A stretch of DNA of 64,000 bases from Rana temporaria (lineage: Eukaryota; Chordata; Amphibia; Anura; Ranidae): NCBI RefSeq assembly GCF_905171775.1, contig NC_053491.1, positions 397,761,838 through 397,825,837 on the forward strand, given 5' to 3'. Numbering within the stretch: the stretch's first letter is position 1; each line of letters opens with the position of its first letter. A program made the position numbers and the translations under genes. The notes beneath the pieces were generated by a model that ran no database searches, was not told where the DNA came from, and saw only the letters and a list, made by a program, of their open reading frames with translations. Shown here piece by piece: positions 1 to 9,692 of this stretch.

Positions 1-455
1 ATTTTAAATAGTTAACCACTACTCTAGGTTGATGCCACTATCCCTGCTACATTTCCTCCAGCTGCTCACCCAGGCTTGTTTCTAATTACTCTATGATAAA
101 TCAGTATCAGACATCAAAGACTTTAGTGGATCGAGATTTTTTCATGTTGCTTTGCTACACTGCTAATACATGTTTTCCTGGCATTTGGCAATTTTTTTTC
201 TATTACAGTAAAACCCTGGTTTGCGAGCATAATTTGTTCCAGAAACATGTTTGGAATCCAAAGCACTTGTATATCAAAGCAAATTCCCCCTTAAGAAATA
301 ATGGAAACTCAAATGATTTGTTCCACAACCATTTATTCATAAGTCCTTCAGTTTAAAGTCCATATAAAAAGATTACAGTGATGTAAAATGTCCATCCACA
401 AATGGCAGCCTCCACAAGTGGATTAGAAGCAAAATCCAGCAGGAGCTACAGAGTA
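1..455. other. AT-rich DNA, no gene recognised
   Basis: No coding region, RNA gene or repeat with defined ends was recognised. Short open frames here show no recognisable domain. The stretch ends at the TTAA target site (456-459) of the next element. Confidence 0.5.
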
Positions 456-459
456 TTAA

Positions 460-1323
460 CCTCCCTGGCGGTGTTCCCGAGACTGACTCGGGGTTAGATT
501 TTCCTGCTACGATCGGTAACCCCGAGTCAGTCTCGGCTCGCCTCGCTGAATCCACAGGCACTTTTTACTTACCTTGTCCCTGGATCCAGCGATGCCACCG
601 CGCTGTGTGAGCGAGCGGGACCTCGCTCGATTCACATAGTGCCTCCGTGTGACGCCGATCTCCGTTCCCTGCGACGTTACGACGCACGGGGACGGAGAAC
701 GGCGCCAAATTCAAAAACGTAAACAAACACCTTACATACAGTATACTGTAATCTTATAGATTACAGTACTGTATGTAAAAAAAACACACCCCCCCTGTCC
801 CTAGTGGTCTGTCCTGTGTCATGCATGTCATTTTATATAATAAAAACGTTTCTTTCTCCCTGCAAACTGTAGATTGTCCATAGCAACCAAAAGTGTCCCT
901 TTATGTCAAAAATAGTTTTAGATCAGCTAAAAAACAGCGATAATAAATTATAATCACTTGCAGAATTGTGCGATAGCGATTTGTGGGGAAATTCGTCATA
1001 AAAAAAAATAAATAATGACAGCAACAATTCTGCAACTGAGCAAATTTCAGTGATTTTAATTTGATTACATTATTGAATAATTTTTATTATAATTATATTA
1101 TTATTTGTTATAATTATTTATAATTATTTATTATATTATAATTTATAATTTTGTTTTTAAAAAAATGTCATACCCGGGATGCCTATTAGAATCTTGTTTG
1201 GTCAGATTTAAGTGAGTTATTTCTAAAAATTACAGGCCTACAATATAAAACGCCAAATTTCCTTGCAAATAATGGTACCGCTTTCAGCATGTTTTTTCTG
1301 AAAGAATCATACCGCCAGGGAGG
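460..1323. mobile_element. TTAA-target MITE (piggyBac-like), copy 1
   Basis: An 864-bp non-coding element is bounded by terminal inverted repeats CCTCCCTGGCGGT / ACCGCCAGGGAGG and flanked on both sides by TTAA (456-459 and 1324-1327). Duplicated TTAA is the target-site signature of piggyBac and some Kolobok transposons. The interior has a GC-rich left part and an AT-rich right part but no transposase, so it is non-autonomous. A second copy with almost the same sequence lies at 16367-17221. The superfamily is inferred from ends and target site only. Confidence 0.8.
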
Positions 1324-1348
1324 TTAAAGAGAAGAGAGGCACCTCTAA

Positions 1349-1603
1349 TGCCTTGTACACACGCAAAAACCAGCAAGTTTCTTACTGGGAGATATTTCTT
1401 TGCAGAGGAAACCGGTCGTGTGTACATTTTCATCAAGGAAACTGTCGAGAAACTCGACGAGCCAAAAAGAGAGCAAGTTCTCTATTTCCCCGATGGGAAT
1501 GGAGAAACTTGCCTTGTCGAGTTCCTCGACAGCCTAACAAGGAACTCGACGAGGAAAATGATGTGTTTCGCCCGTCGAGTTCCTCGGTCGTGTGTACGAG
1601 GCT
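1349..1603. mobile_element. Harbinger-like foldback MITE of the GTACACACG family
   Basis: The ends read TGCCTTGTACACACG on the left and the near-complement CGTGTGTACGAGGCT on the right, with the 3-bp direct repeat TAA at 1346-1348 and 1604-1606. A 3-bp TNA/TWA target duplication is typical of PIF/Harbinger. The interior is largely self-complementary, with GAAACTCGACGAG-type blocks facing CTCGTCGAGTTCC-type blocks. It has no coding capacity. Related elements lie at 24739, 31930, 49899, 51589, 52234, 56134 and 61089. Confidence 0.7.
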
Positions 1604-1820
1604 TAAGTGTAGCAATATGGTTACATTTAATGAAGGTACAACATTTAGCAACTCACATGGTTGATGATTAAAAGAGAAACATTTGAGGATGCAGGCATTC
1701 GGGGTAAAGACCGTCCCCCTCACTGCCGGCTCTGAGCGCTGTCAGTCTGCAAACATGATCTGGAAGATTACCCTACAGTAGAGCGATTAAACCACTCATG
1801 GAGCGCAGTGTGGATGGGAT

Positions 1821-1902
1821 GACGTCGGTGGTGGTAAGGAGTATGTGGACTCCGGGGTAAACCTGTCCACATAGACCATACTCCTTACCACCATTAACGT
1901 CG
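1821..1902. repeat. Imperfect hairpin
   Basis: GGTGGTAAGGAGTATG at about 1828-1844 is the reverse complement of CATACTCCTTACCACC at about 1877-1892, with extra pairing outward (GACGT / ACGTC). This gives a stem of more than 20 bp around a loop of about 30 nt. No element ends or target duplication were identified. Confidence 0.6.
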
Positions 1903-3429
1903 CCCCTTTCTTTTTTTTAGATCCCCATGACTGAGCTCCAAGGGGCATAATAAAACATGTTGGGGACATGGTCTGTTGGGAGCCCAGGCTGAGGTTGTCT
2001 TCCTCCTACCACCATAGGACTCAGTGGATGTATTGCACCAGGGATCTTTCCTCTCTTCCTTTCAGTAGCTTTTTTTTAGAGTTTGGTCAACACTGGCAGC
2101 CTCCATGTTACTTTCAGCATAGGGTTTATTTAATTGTACATTTAGTTCTAGCCCTAGTGATAGAGATCAAAGAATACCTTTGATGTTAATTTGTGTAGCA
2201 TGTTTGACAGAAGTGCAATGCAATGTTTGAATCTGGAATTGAATCCTATTGTGCAACATATACTGTTGGGCATATGTGCTTGTACACTAGCTATTAGTCT
2301 TCTTTAAACCCTCCAGAGTCTCGATTAAAAAAAAAACACGTACTTGACATATTTACACTGATACTGTAGTACAACCAACATAACTTTGATATTGGATGTT
2401 CTAATGAGTTTATAGGTATTCGTGACAATAGTATATGTGTACAAAGACTGTACATACAGTGTCTGTCAAAACATAAAAGTCATCAGTTATTGCTTTGGAC
2501 ATTACCCGCCAGCTTCAAACATGCATGGATAGCTTTCCCTTTTAAGACAACAAAAGGTTTCTGAGATGATGTATACAAACAATGTATTTGATGGGAAAAA
2601 TAAAAATGTAACCAGACTTCAAAAGATTTATCTTATCCTGTCTGCCAATAAATCTGATTTGTGGTACAGTATATTATAAATGGCATCTTCTTCTTTTTGT
2701 ACAAGTTACTGGGCATACTTTACTAGGCCCCTGCTAGTTGAAGTTTCCCTGTGTATTGCCTTAAAAAAGTTGTGAGCGTTAATAAATGCCAACGGACTGC
2801 TATAATCAGCTTTTAGGTTAAATAAATCTTCTGGTATATTTAGACCAAAACATTATTCATCTTTACAGTTGGTTGACTCCTGGCAGGTGTGTTATTATTC
2901 TACAGCATGCACTTGGAATTACTTGGCATATAGGTCAGAGTGGGGAACAGGTGGTGAGGGGATGTTCTTGGGACGAATCCAGCGGCTAGCATACTTTATC
3001 ATAATTTTATCTTCCAGCCAACAATGGGAAAATGTGTATTCTCTCACACACGCCTACTCACAGAGATGACTGGCTAAATCCTACCAGCACCTGTTAATTA
3101 ATTACATACAACACTTTTTGGAGATGATTAGTAGAGCATAAGATATAACTTCAGTATGTAACCTTATCGTTGATTGAACTAGTCAGCACCATCTTCTGGA
3201 TCTAGGAAATTATTTAGGCAAGAAACCATTAAGTAACTGAAGAAATATAACAAGTAAATATGATATACTTTCTTATCTTTAAAAAAAAAAAGCTTTGCCC
3301 AATGGGAGGATCTCTTCAGCTTAGTGCACAATTACAAGTATCCCCTATAACGGACAATGACTTAAGAAACCACTATAAACATAAAATAAATAATTAAAAA
3401 AAACACAACAAACACAAAAAACACATAAA
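1903..3429. other. Unassigned AT-rich DNA
   Basis: I see no gene or bounded repeat here. The sequence is mixed AT-rich DNA with short homopolymer runs and short open frames without domain signatures. Confidence 0.4.
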
Positions 3430-4640
3430 CACAATTTGTGTGACACCAAATATCTATTGGATGTAGAAAAAAGGGGGGGATAGGTAGCGCTAAAAATCTA
3501 CACAACTTGAAATTAGTGCAAAATAAGTATAAATTAAACACAAATTTAAATTACTGCAAAAATGGGTGTGAATATATTAAATATATAAATAAGGTCAATA
3601 CCCCTCTCAAGGGATAATGGCAGTATAACACACAGAATAATTATTCAATTAGTGTCAGAAACATAATAATGTTGAAGTGTCTAATTCAAATGGTGACATC
3701 AGGAAAACTAGAATAAAGTGAAGGAAGGAGTCCACCACCAATTCGATTATGAGTTGATTGGACGCAACTGTTCCTCACGATCACACCAGAAAAAAATGGT
3801 AAGTGAGTACCCTTACCAGAAATGTTGGACCCCCTGTTAGACAAGGTCATGAAGGCATGAACATCCACTCTGATAGGTGATGACAGATCCCAGCGGTCAT
3901 GTGTTGCTCCACTCCCAGCAGGTCCTCGCTTGGCTTCAGGCTGTATATATCCCGTCCGGATAGAAACCCTCAGGTAGGTGATTCCCCCTTCACCAAGCAA
4001 TCAGCTCCTTTCCTCCGGATCTCCGCTCTCTCTCTCTTTCTCTCGCCTCAGTGTCAGGCCGGACTCCCCCCATCTATTAGATGTGCACTTAATCCTCTGT
4101 GATCTTATTACAGTCCATCATGTGAATAAAGACCGTCTCTTTAATGTGAAAGTCTGTAGGCTCCTTTTCAAAGGTTCCATATATCACAGATCAGCACCAC
4201 ACCACGTGAGACCTGCTACCCTGAGGTTTAACACTCACCAGAGCTCCTTAATTTATAGCCCTCTAATCACAGTGTCCTCTACAGATCACTGATAGGATGG
4301 CTACCCACATTCACTGGTCCCTGATCTATAACCATGTTAATGCCACTCTGCAGGCCCGGGCCTTTGCCTCTCCTGGTTACTGCCTGGAGGGGTCCTTCTT
4401 TACAATGGTTACAGATCGGCGATCCTTGGAGGGACCATCCTATTAGTGATCTGTAGAGGACACTGTGATTAGAGGGCTATATATTAAAGAGCTCTGGTGA
4501 GTGTTAAGCCTCAGGAGAGGGGAAAATGAGCCCACATACTTTCATATTAAAGAGACTTTATTCACATGGTGTTCTGTAAAATGATCACGGAGGATTAAAT
4601 ACACCTCTAATAGATATTTGGTGTCACCCAGATTGAGCGT
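3430..4640. repeat. Foldback repeat with inverted arms
   Basis: The block from about 4229 to 4302 (CTCACCAGAGCTC ... CACAGTGTCCTCTACAGATCAC) reappears inverted at about 4436-4514 (GTGATCTGTAGAGGACACTG ... GAGCTCTGGTGAG). A further pair, GACACCAAATATCTATT near 3442 and AATAGATATTTGGTGTCAC near 4609, encloses it. This nested symmetry suggests one long foldback element of about 1.2 kb with a replaced centre. No transposase was seen and the exact termini are uncertain. Confidence 0.55.
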
Positions 4641-5482
4641 TGCTAATGTTGTCAACAATTGTTAATAATATGTATTTTATACTTTTCTATCTATTTATTA
4701 ATGCTTGCAGCATGAGGGTTAAACATAATCAATGTTGATAGGGGGAGTGAAGTTCCACTTGAGCTCATTGTAGTTCACGATACACTAGTAACACACTTAA
4801 CATTTATTTTTGAATAAATCAGGAGAGATAATAGCAGCAATCGTTTGTTATCTACAAGTAAGCATTAAGAAATAAAAGAAACAATACAATTTTTGGGCCA
4901 TTGTTACAAAGTACAGAAAGCAATCACTGTTATAGAATGAAAAGCGCAGAATCACATAGGCTCGGAGGGTGATACACAATGAATTTAGGTCAATTGGTAC
5001 AAACTTTCATCTATTTGAGGGGTCACACAGCCAAAAGAATAGCTTCCTCGCTGAGGTGACATAGGCTAATAGAGTTAGGGAGTTCACAGATACTACCAAT
5101 GGATGCAAATCTCACATAAAGAAAGAGACAAGATGTATAAACAGAATCGAACAAGCAGCAAATAGCTGTATTTCAGAGATTTAAAGACAACATTGTTTCT
5201 TAAAGGGAACACATTGTGGTTTTACATATATTTTATTGCTTTTTTTTTGTGGCCATGACTAACAAATAAAATAAAAACAATTTAGATGAATATGAAATTC
5301 TGTATATAAATATTTAGTACTTGCATATCCAGAATTTAACTTTCAGGTTTCCGAGGCTAAAAAGTCTGTTGCTTACAGGGCTCAATAGCTAAACCGGCAA
5401 TGTACACACAACTGAAAAATTAGCCATCTCTCCTCCTCCCTTTGACACAATGCCATAGAAAAATTAAATCAGAGACATAGGA
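4641..5482. other. Unassigned AT-rich DNA
   Basis: No gene, bounded repeat or regulatory element could be supported in this stretch. Confidence 0.4.
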
Positions 5483-5624
5483 GTGGATTTACTAAAATTG
5501 GAGAGTGTAAAATTTGGTGCAGCTGTGCATGGTAGCCAATCAGCTTGTTCAATAAAGTTTTGCCAAAAGAAACTGAAAGGGAAGCTGATTGGTTTCTATG
5601 CACTCTCCAGTTTTACTAAATCAT
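5483..5624. mobile_element. Foldback MITE, TGATTTACTAAA family, copy 1
   Basis: The left end reads GTGGATTTACTAAAATTGGAGAGTG and the right end CACTCTCCAGTTTTACTAAATCA, which are inverted copies. The inner arms AGCCAATCAGCTT and AAGCTGATTGGTT also pair. The whole 142 bp can fold into one hairpin. A second copy lies at 32801-32970. No target duplication is clear. Confidence 0.65.
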
Positions 5625-5804
5625 AATTGTAAGCTGCAAAATATCTTTTAGTTGAGTTGTATTTTCCCTGTTTTGCCAGCATCTGTTGAATTATCCTATT
5701 TGTCCTGTTAAAAGTGTAACGTGGGTATATTATGTATATTTAACAGCTGTCCATTTGCTGAGGAGCTAATCCCCCAGTGGGTCAGGTTAGACAAACAGTT
5801 AAAT

Positions 5805-6280
5805 ATTTACAACAACAATTTGGACGGGCCTAGGCTTTTTAAGGGCTGACCCTCTAGAGCTAAACGAGAAAAAAATGATAAATCAATTGAGGACCTGTAG
5901 CTGGGGAACTGCAATGAATTTGCATAGAGCATAGAGCAGATCTGATCCTCCTCTTCTAGGGTCCCCTGCCGGTGCTCCTGGCTGCCACCCCCTCTCCTCT
6001 CCGCTGAGTCCTTCCATAGCAAACCACTTAGACACAGCCCATGGACACACAAATTGTGGCTTTGTGATTGACAGCAGCAGGAGCCAATGACTTCTGCTGC
6101 TGCTGCTGCCAAGTCTAGTAAGTCTAGTAAGGAGAGAGAGAGAGAGTGGAGAGAGCTGTTGCTTTCAGGCACAGTGCTAGATTGAGATCGAGATCAGGTA
6201 GGTATGAGGGGGGAATCCTGTGCACAGGAGGTATTTTCACCTAATGCGGGAAAACCTTCTACTTTTCCAACCACTTTAAG
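5805..6280. other. Probable right part of a TTAA-target repeat
   Basis: The right end (CTTCTACTTTTCCAACCACTTTAAG, about 6256-6280) resembles the inverted end of the element at 37183-37567, which begins AGTGGTTGTAAACCCT after TTAA. The interior has a GC-rich segment with CTG triplets. The left end was not found, so this is a tentative fragment. A 121-codon minus-strand open frame here (5807-6172) has low-complexity Ser/Leu/Ala composition and is not considered a gene. Confidence 0.3.
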
Positions 6281-6499
6281 CAGAAAAGGAAACTTCTGTA
6301 TTGTATTGCGGTTAGAGAAATGCACTCTTAATTACTGTCTAGGTGATCGTTGTTAGGCAGATCTGGAAATGGAAGGAAACCTTAACAGGAATATAGAAAA
6401 CATCTATAACTTGAAAGATTTTCTAACTCTTCCCCATTCTGCCCAAATTAAGGGGAAAAAAAATTGGAGTTGGGCTAAATAGTTGACCACTAATAGGCT

Positions 6500-6645
6500 G
6501 TAAATGTAAGCTCTAACAAGCAGGGCCAATTGATCCCTCTTCCATTAAATTGTATTATAACTGTACTGTCTACCTCAATTTTGTACAGCGCTGTCAAACT
6601 GTCGGTGCTTTATAAATCCTGTATAATCATAATAACAATAAATAG
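6500..6645 (+). mobile_element. 3' tail of a non-LTR retrotransposon (CR1/L2-like)
   Basis: The block CTGTAAATGTAAGCTCTAAC ... GCTTTATAAATCCTGTATAA followed by AATAATAACAATAAAT resembles the 3' end of the LINE at 53290-56035, which has the same landmarks (AAGCTCTAACGAGCAGGGCC ... GGCGCTATATAAATTCTGTATAATAATAATG). A short A/T-rich microsatellite tail is usual for CR1/L2-type elements. The family name is inferred from this resemblance. Confidence 0.5.
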
Positions 6646-6781
6646 CCAGTTTAATAAATATGTCCCTAAATAGGTAGATACAAGTTTACAAAAAAGTATA
6701 TACTGTATAATCCAAATGTCTGGCAGGACAAATATGAGTGGTCTATGATATGCTAATGCCCTTATGTAGTATTTTTGTTTA

Positions 6782-6936
6782 AGGCTAGGTTCACACAGAT
6801 ACAGTGCGATTTTGATCCAATTTTCAGTGCGATTTTCAAGTGCAGCTGCAGTGAAACTTAATGCAATTTTGACATGATTTTAATAAGCTGCGATTTCTGC
6901 CCTGGCCAATGAATACTCATATCATTAGTGATATTA
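6782..6936. mobile_element. Fragment with Harbinger-like end
   Basis: AAGGCTAGGTTCACACAGAT resembles the GGCTGGGTTCACA terminus of the bounded element at 47138-47539. The other end was not found, probably because the 6941-7835 element inserted into it. It is a tentative fragment. Confidence 0.3.
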
Positions 6937-6940
6937 TTAA

Positions 6941-7835
6941 CCGCTTCAGCCCCGGAAGAATTTACCCCCTTCCTGACCAGAGCACTTTTTGCGATTCTGC
7001 ACTGCGTCGCTTTAACTGACAATTGTGCGGTCGTGCGGATGTTATACCCAAACAAAATTGACGTCCTTTTTTTCCACAAATAGAGCTTTCTTTTGGTGGT
7101 ATTTGATCACCTCTACGGTTTTGATTTTTGCGCTATAAATAAAAATAGAGCGACAATTTTGAAAAAAAAAGGAATATTTTTGACTTTTTGCTATAATACA
7201 TATCCCCCGAAAATATGTATATATAAAAAAAAAATCCTCAGTTTAGGTCGATATGTATTCTTCTACACTTTTTTGGTAAAAAAAAAATGCAAGAAGCATC
7301 TACAAAATAGGGGATAGATTTATGGCATTTAAAAATATTTTTTTTTTAGTAATGGCGGCGATCTGCGATTTTTATCGTAACTGCGACATTATGGCGGGCA
7401 CATCAGACACTGTTGACGCTATTTTGAGACCATTGTCATTTACACAGCGATCAGTGCTATAAAACTGCACTGATTACTGTGTAAATGACACAGGCAGGGA
7501 AGGGGTTTAACACTAGGGGGCGATGAAGGGGTTAAGTGTGTCCTAGGGAGTGATTCTAACTGTGAGAGGATGGGCTACAAGTGACATGACAGTGATCACT
7601 GCTCCCGATGACACAAGACAGAACAGGAAAATGCCTTGTTTACATAGGCATCTCCCAGTTCTGCCTCTCCGTGACACGATCGCGGGCCGCCGGCGAACAT
7701 CGAGTTTGCGGGGCCCGCGGGCACAGTCATGGAGAGCGCCCCACGCGACTTCTTAAAGGGGATGTACAGGTATGTCCATTTGCCCACCGCTGTCATTGTG
7801 CTGACGTATATCGGCGTGCAGCAGTCGGCAAGTGG
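6941..7835. mobile_element. TTAA-target MITE, CCACTT family
   Basis: The element is flanked by TTAA at 6937-6940 and 7836-7839. Its left end CCGCTTCAGCCCCGG corresponds to the inverted right end CCGGGGCTGAAGTGG of the copy at 44525-45409, so this copy lies in the opposite orientation. It shares internal landmarks with that copy: the ACTGACAATTG...GCGGTC block, GGTGGTATTTGATCACCTC, and GATCAGTGCTATAAAA. No transposase is present. Fragments of the same family occur at 31136, 35064 and 54378. Confidence 0.75.
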
Positions 7836-8408
7836 TTAAAAGGTGCCATCTTCCTGTTGACTTCCTGTTTTTTCTGTACTGTGGTGGTTAGCTGTCCCCT
7901 CTGCCCCTAATCATTGCCGCAGTTCCTACTGCTACAGCCACAGTGTTAAATAAAGAGGTGGAGAAAAGGAGGAGAAGGAGTAGATGTGGATACTGGGTCC
8001 ATCTAATGATTGCAAATAAGGAGGATAGAGGCCAGTTCTGGGTCGTGTATAATGACTTTCATGCACATGAAGAAAGGTTCTTCAATTACACACACGTGTC
8101 ATTGAATATTGTAGGTCAGTATATATGCATAACCTCATTCCACACTTTCCAAAATGTGCATGTGCAAGTGGTGTTGTGTATTGTAGATTTTGATTTCTAT
8201 ATTTGTGTGTTCATGTGATGTCTAATGAAACAGGTTTTTCAATTTCAGGATATATATATATACCGTATTTTCCGGCGTATAAGACGACTTTCTGGATGCA
8301 AAAAAATGCATCCAAAGTCGGGGGTCGTCTTATACGCCGGGTACAGTCTCAGTACTCACTTTTTTCCCCAGCGCTGACAGTCTCCCATGCTGCGATCGCG
8401 AGCGTGTA

Positions 8409-8639
8409 TTGATTTCAAAGCCGTGCCTTCACTGCAGAGTGTTCTGTGATAGGAGGAACAAAAATCTTCCCAGCAGCGCCTCTGTTCTTTGTTCCTCCTA
8501 TCACAGATGCCTTCTCATCCTCGAACGAGATGAGAAGACGTCCGTGATAGGCGGAAAACATAACAGAGGCGCTGCTGGGAAGATTTTTGTTCCTCCTATC
8601 ACAGAACACTCTGCAGTGAAGGCGCGGCTTTGAAATCAA
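8409..8639. repeat. Near-perfect inverted repeat
   Basis: Both strands read almost the same sequence from ATTGATTTCAAAGCC inward (GTGTTCTGTGATAGGAGG, TTCCCAGCAGCGCCTCTG), with the centre near 8524. Conceptual translation gives nearly the same 74-codon frame from both strands, which is a symmetry artefact and not a gene. Confidence 0.85.
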
Positions 8640-8739
8640 TACACGCTCGCGATCGCAGCATGGGAGACTGTCAGCGCTGGGGGAAAAAAGTGAGTGTTAT
8701 TGCACTGGGGGGTGGGGTGGGGGCAACAAGTACAGGCAC

Positions 8740-8980
8740 AGTGGGGGCAAGTGATGGCAATGTGGGGGCATGTAATGGCACAGTGGCAATGTGGGGGCAT
8801 GTAATGGCACAGTGGCAATGTGGGGGCATGTAATGGCACAGTGGCAATGTGGGGGCATGTAATGGCACAGTGGCAATGTGGGGGCATGTAATGGCACAAT
8901 GGCAATGTGGGGGCATGTAATGGCACAGTCTGGGCATGTAATGTAATGGCACAGTGAGGAATGTAATGTAATGGCACAGT
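8740..8980. repeat. 29-bp minisatellite
   Basis: The unit GTGGGGGCATGTAATGGCAC followed by AGTGGCAAT is repeated head to tail about five to six times. Shorter degenerate units follow to about 8980. It lies inside the 8262-9154 element. Confidence 0.85.
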
Positions 8981-9150
8981 GAGATTTGAAAAAGCCTGTT
9001 TCTGTCAGCGGTTCTGGCTCCCCCTCAGCTTCCAGAAAGACAGTAAGAAGGGGGTAGTCTTATACAGTGGGTATATCCCAAAACCAACATTTTTCCTGGA
9101 AAATTAGGGGGTCGTCTTATACGCCGGGTCGTCTTATACGCCGGAAAATA

Positions 9151-9154
<4 letters not shown>

Positions 9155-9198
<44 letters not shown>
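9155..9198. repeat. (AT)n tract, left half
   Basis: A pure TA dinucleotide run is interrupted by the LTR retrotransposon and resumes at 14643-14661. This indicates that the element inserted into a pre-existing AT microsatellite. Confidence 0.9.
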
Positions 9199-9201
<3 letters not shown>

Positions 9202-9692
9202 GAGGGATTAGCTCGTGGGGATCACCTTTTCTGAAATCACAGTCTGTAAGCAGGCACTTTCTTTTAAGTCTGGCGGATGCCAGATTTTATTTATAAACGG
9301 TTTGCAGATTAAAATAAACAAAACAATAAATTAAATCCTTGCCGTCCGGCGCTAAACTAAACAAACAGGATCTCCTCTCTATACAGTGTGGGGCTAGTCC
9401 CTGACACCCACAAAACATGCAGTAAAGCAAACCTTTTCAGTCCAGCACTCAGCGCTCCCCTCACTCAGGTCCCTTCCTGAGTTTCAAGCCAGAGCCCTGT
9501 TGTGCTCTCTTCCTGGACATTTAAAGTCCAGCTGATTGTGGACTTCAGTGGACCCAAACATCCGGACCGGAATCCTAGCCAGGCACAGAGGCTGTAAAAC
9601 CCGGAATGGATTCCGGTTCAGTCTCTCATGATAGAACGTATGCGAGGTGAAATGTACCTATGATCATGTATCGCACCTCGCATAGCGTCACA
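9199..9692 (-). repeat. 3' LTR
   Basis: The left-hand LTR is the 3' LTR because the element reads on the minus strand. It is identical to 14149-14642. It begins TG and ends CA on either strand. The stop codon of the gag-pol frame (9618-9620) lies about 70 bp inside it. A hairpin, TATGCGAGGTG / CACCTCGCATA, lies near its outer U3 end at about 9639-9685. Confidence 0.95.
9286..9291 (-). terminator. Candidate polyadenylation signal in the LTR
   Basis: On the minus strand the LTR contains AATAAA (plus-strand TTTATT), about 90 nt before the LTR end. The same motif lies at the matching place in the 5' LTR. In the 3' LTR it could direct 3'-end formation of the genomic RNA. Confidence 0.5.

Larger units (their letters stand above)
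8262..9154. mobile_element. MITE with CCGTATTTTCCGGCGTATAAGACGAC ends
   Basis: The left end ACCGTATTTTCCGGCGTATA and the right end TATACGCCGGAAAATACTGT are inverted repeats. A second internal copy of GTCGTCTTATACGCCGG occurs near each end. The element sits inside an AT dinucleotide tract, so its target duplication cannot be read. It contains a 225-bp inverted repeat and a 29-bp minisatellite but no transposase. I do not assign a superfamily. Confidence 0.7.

Noticed and set aside
5807..6172. 121-codon minus-strand frame
   Set aside because: Low-complexity Ser/Leu and CTG-derived Ala runs, no homology that I recognise, and a position inside a repeat.
8636..8977. His/Cys-rich repetitive frame (HCHYMPP type) that might suggest a metal-binding protein
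   Set aside because: It is the 29-bp minisatellite read in one frame; the repeat reads through in several frames alike.
8740..8980. Regular 29-bp direct repeats resembling a CRISPR array
   Set aside because: There are no unique spacers between repeats, no cas genes, and the context is eukaryotic.
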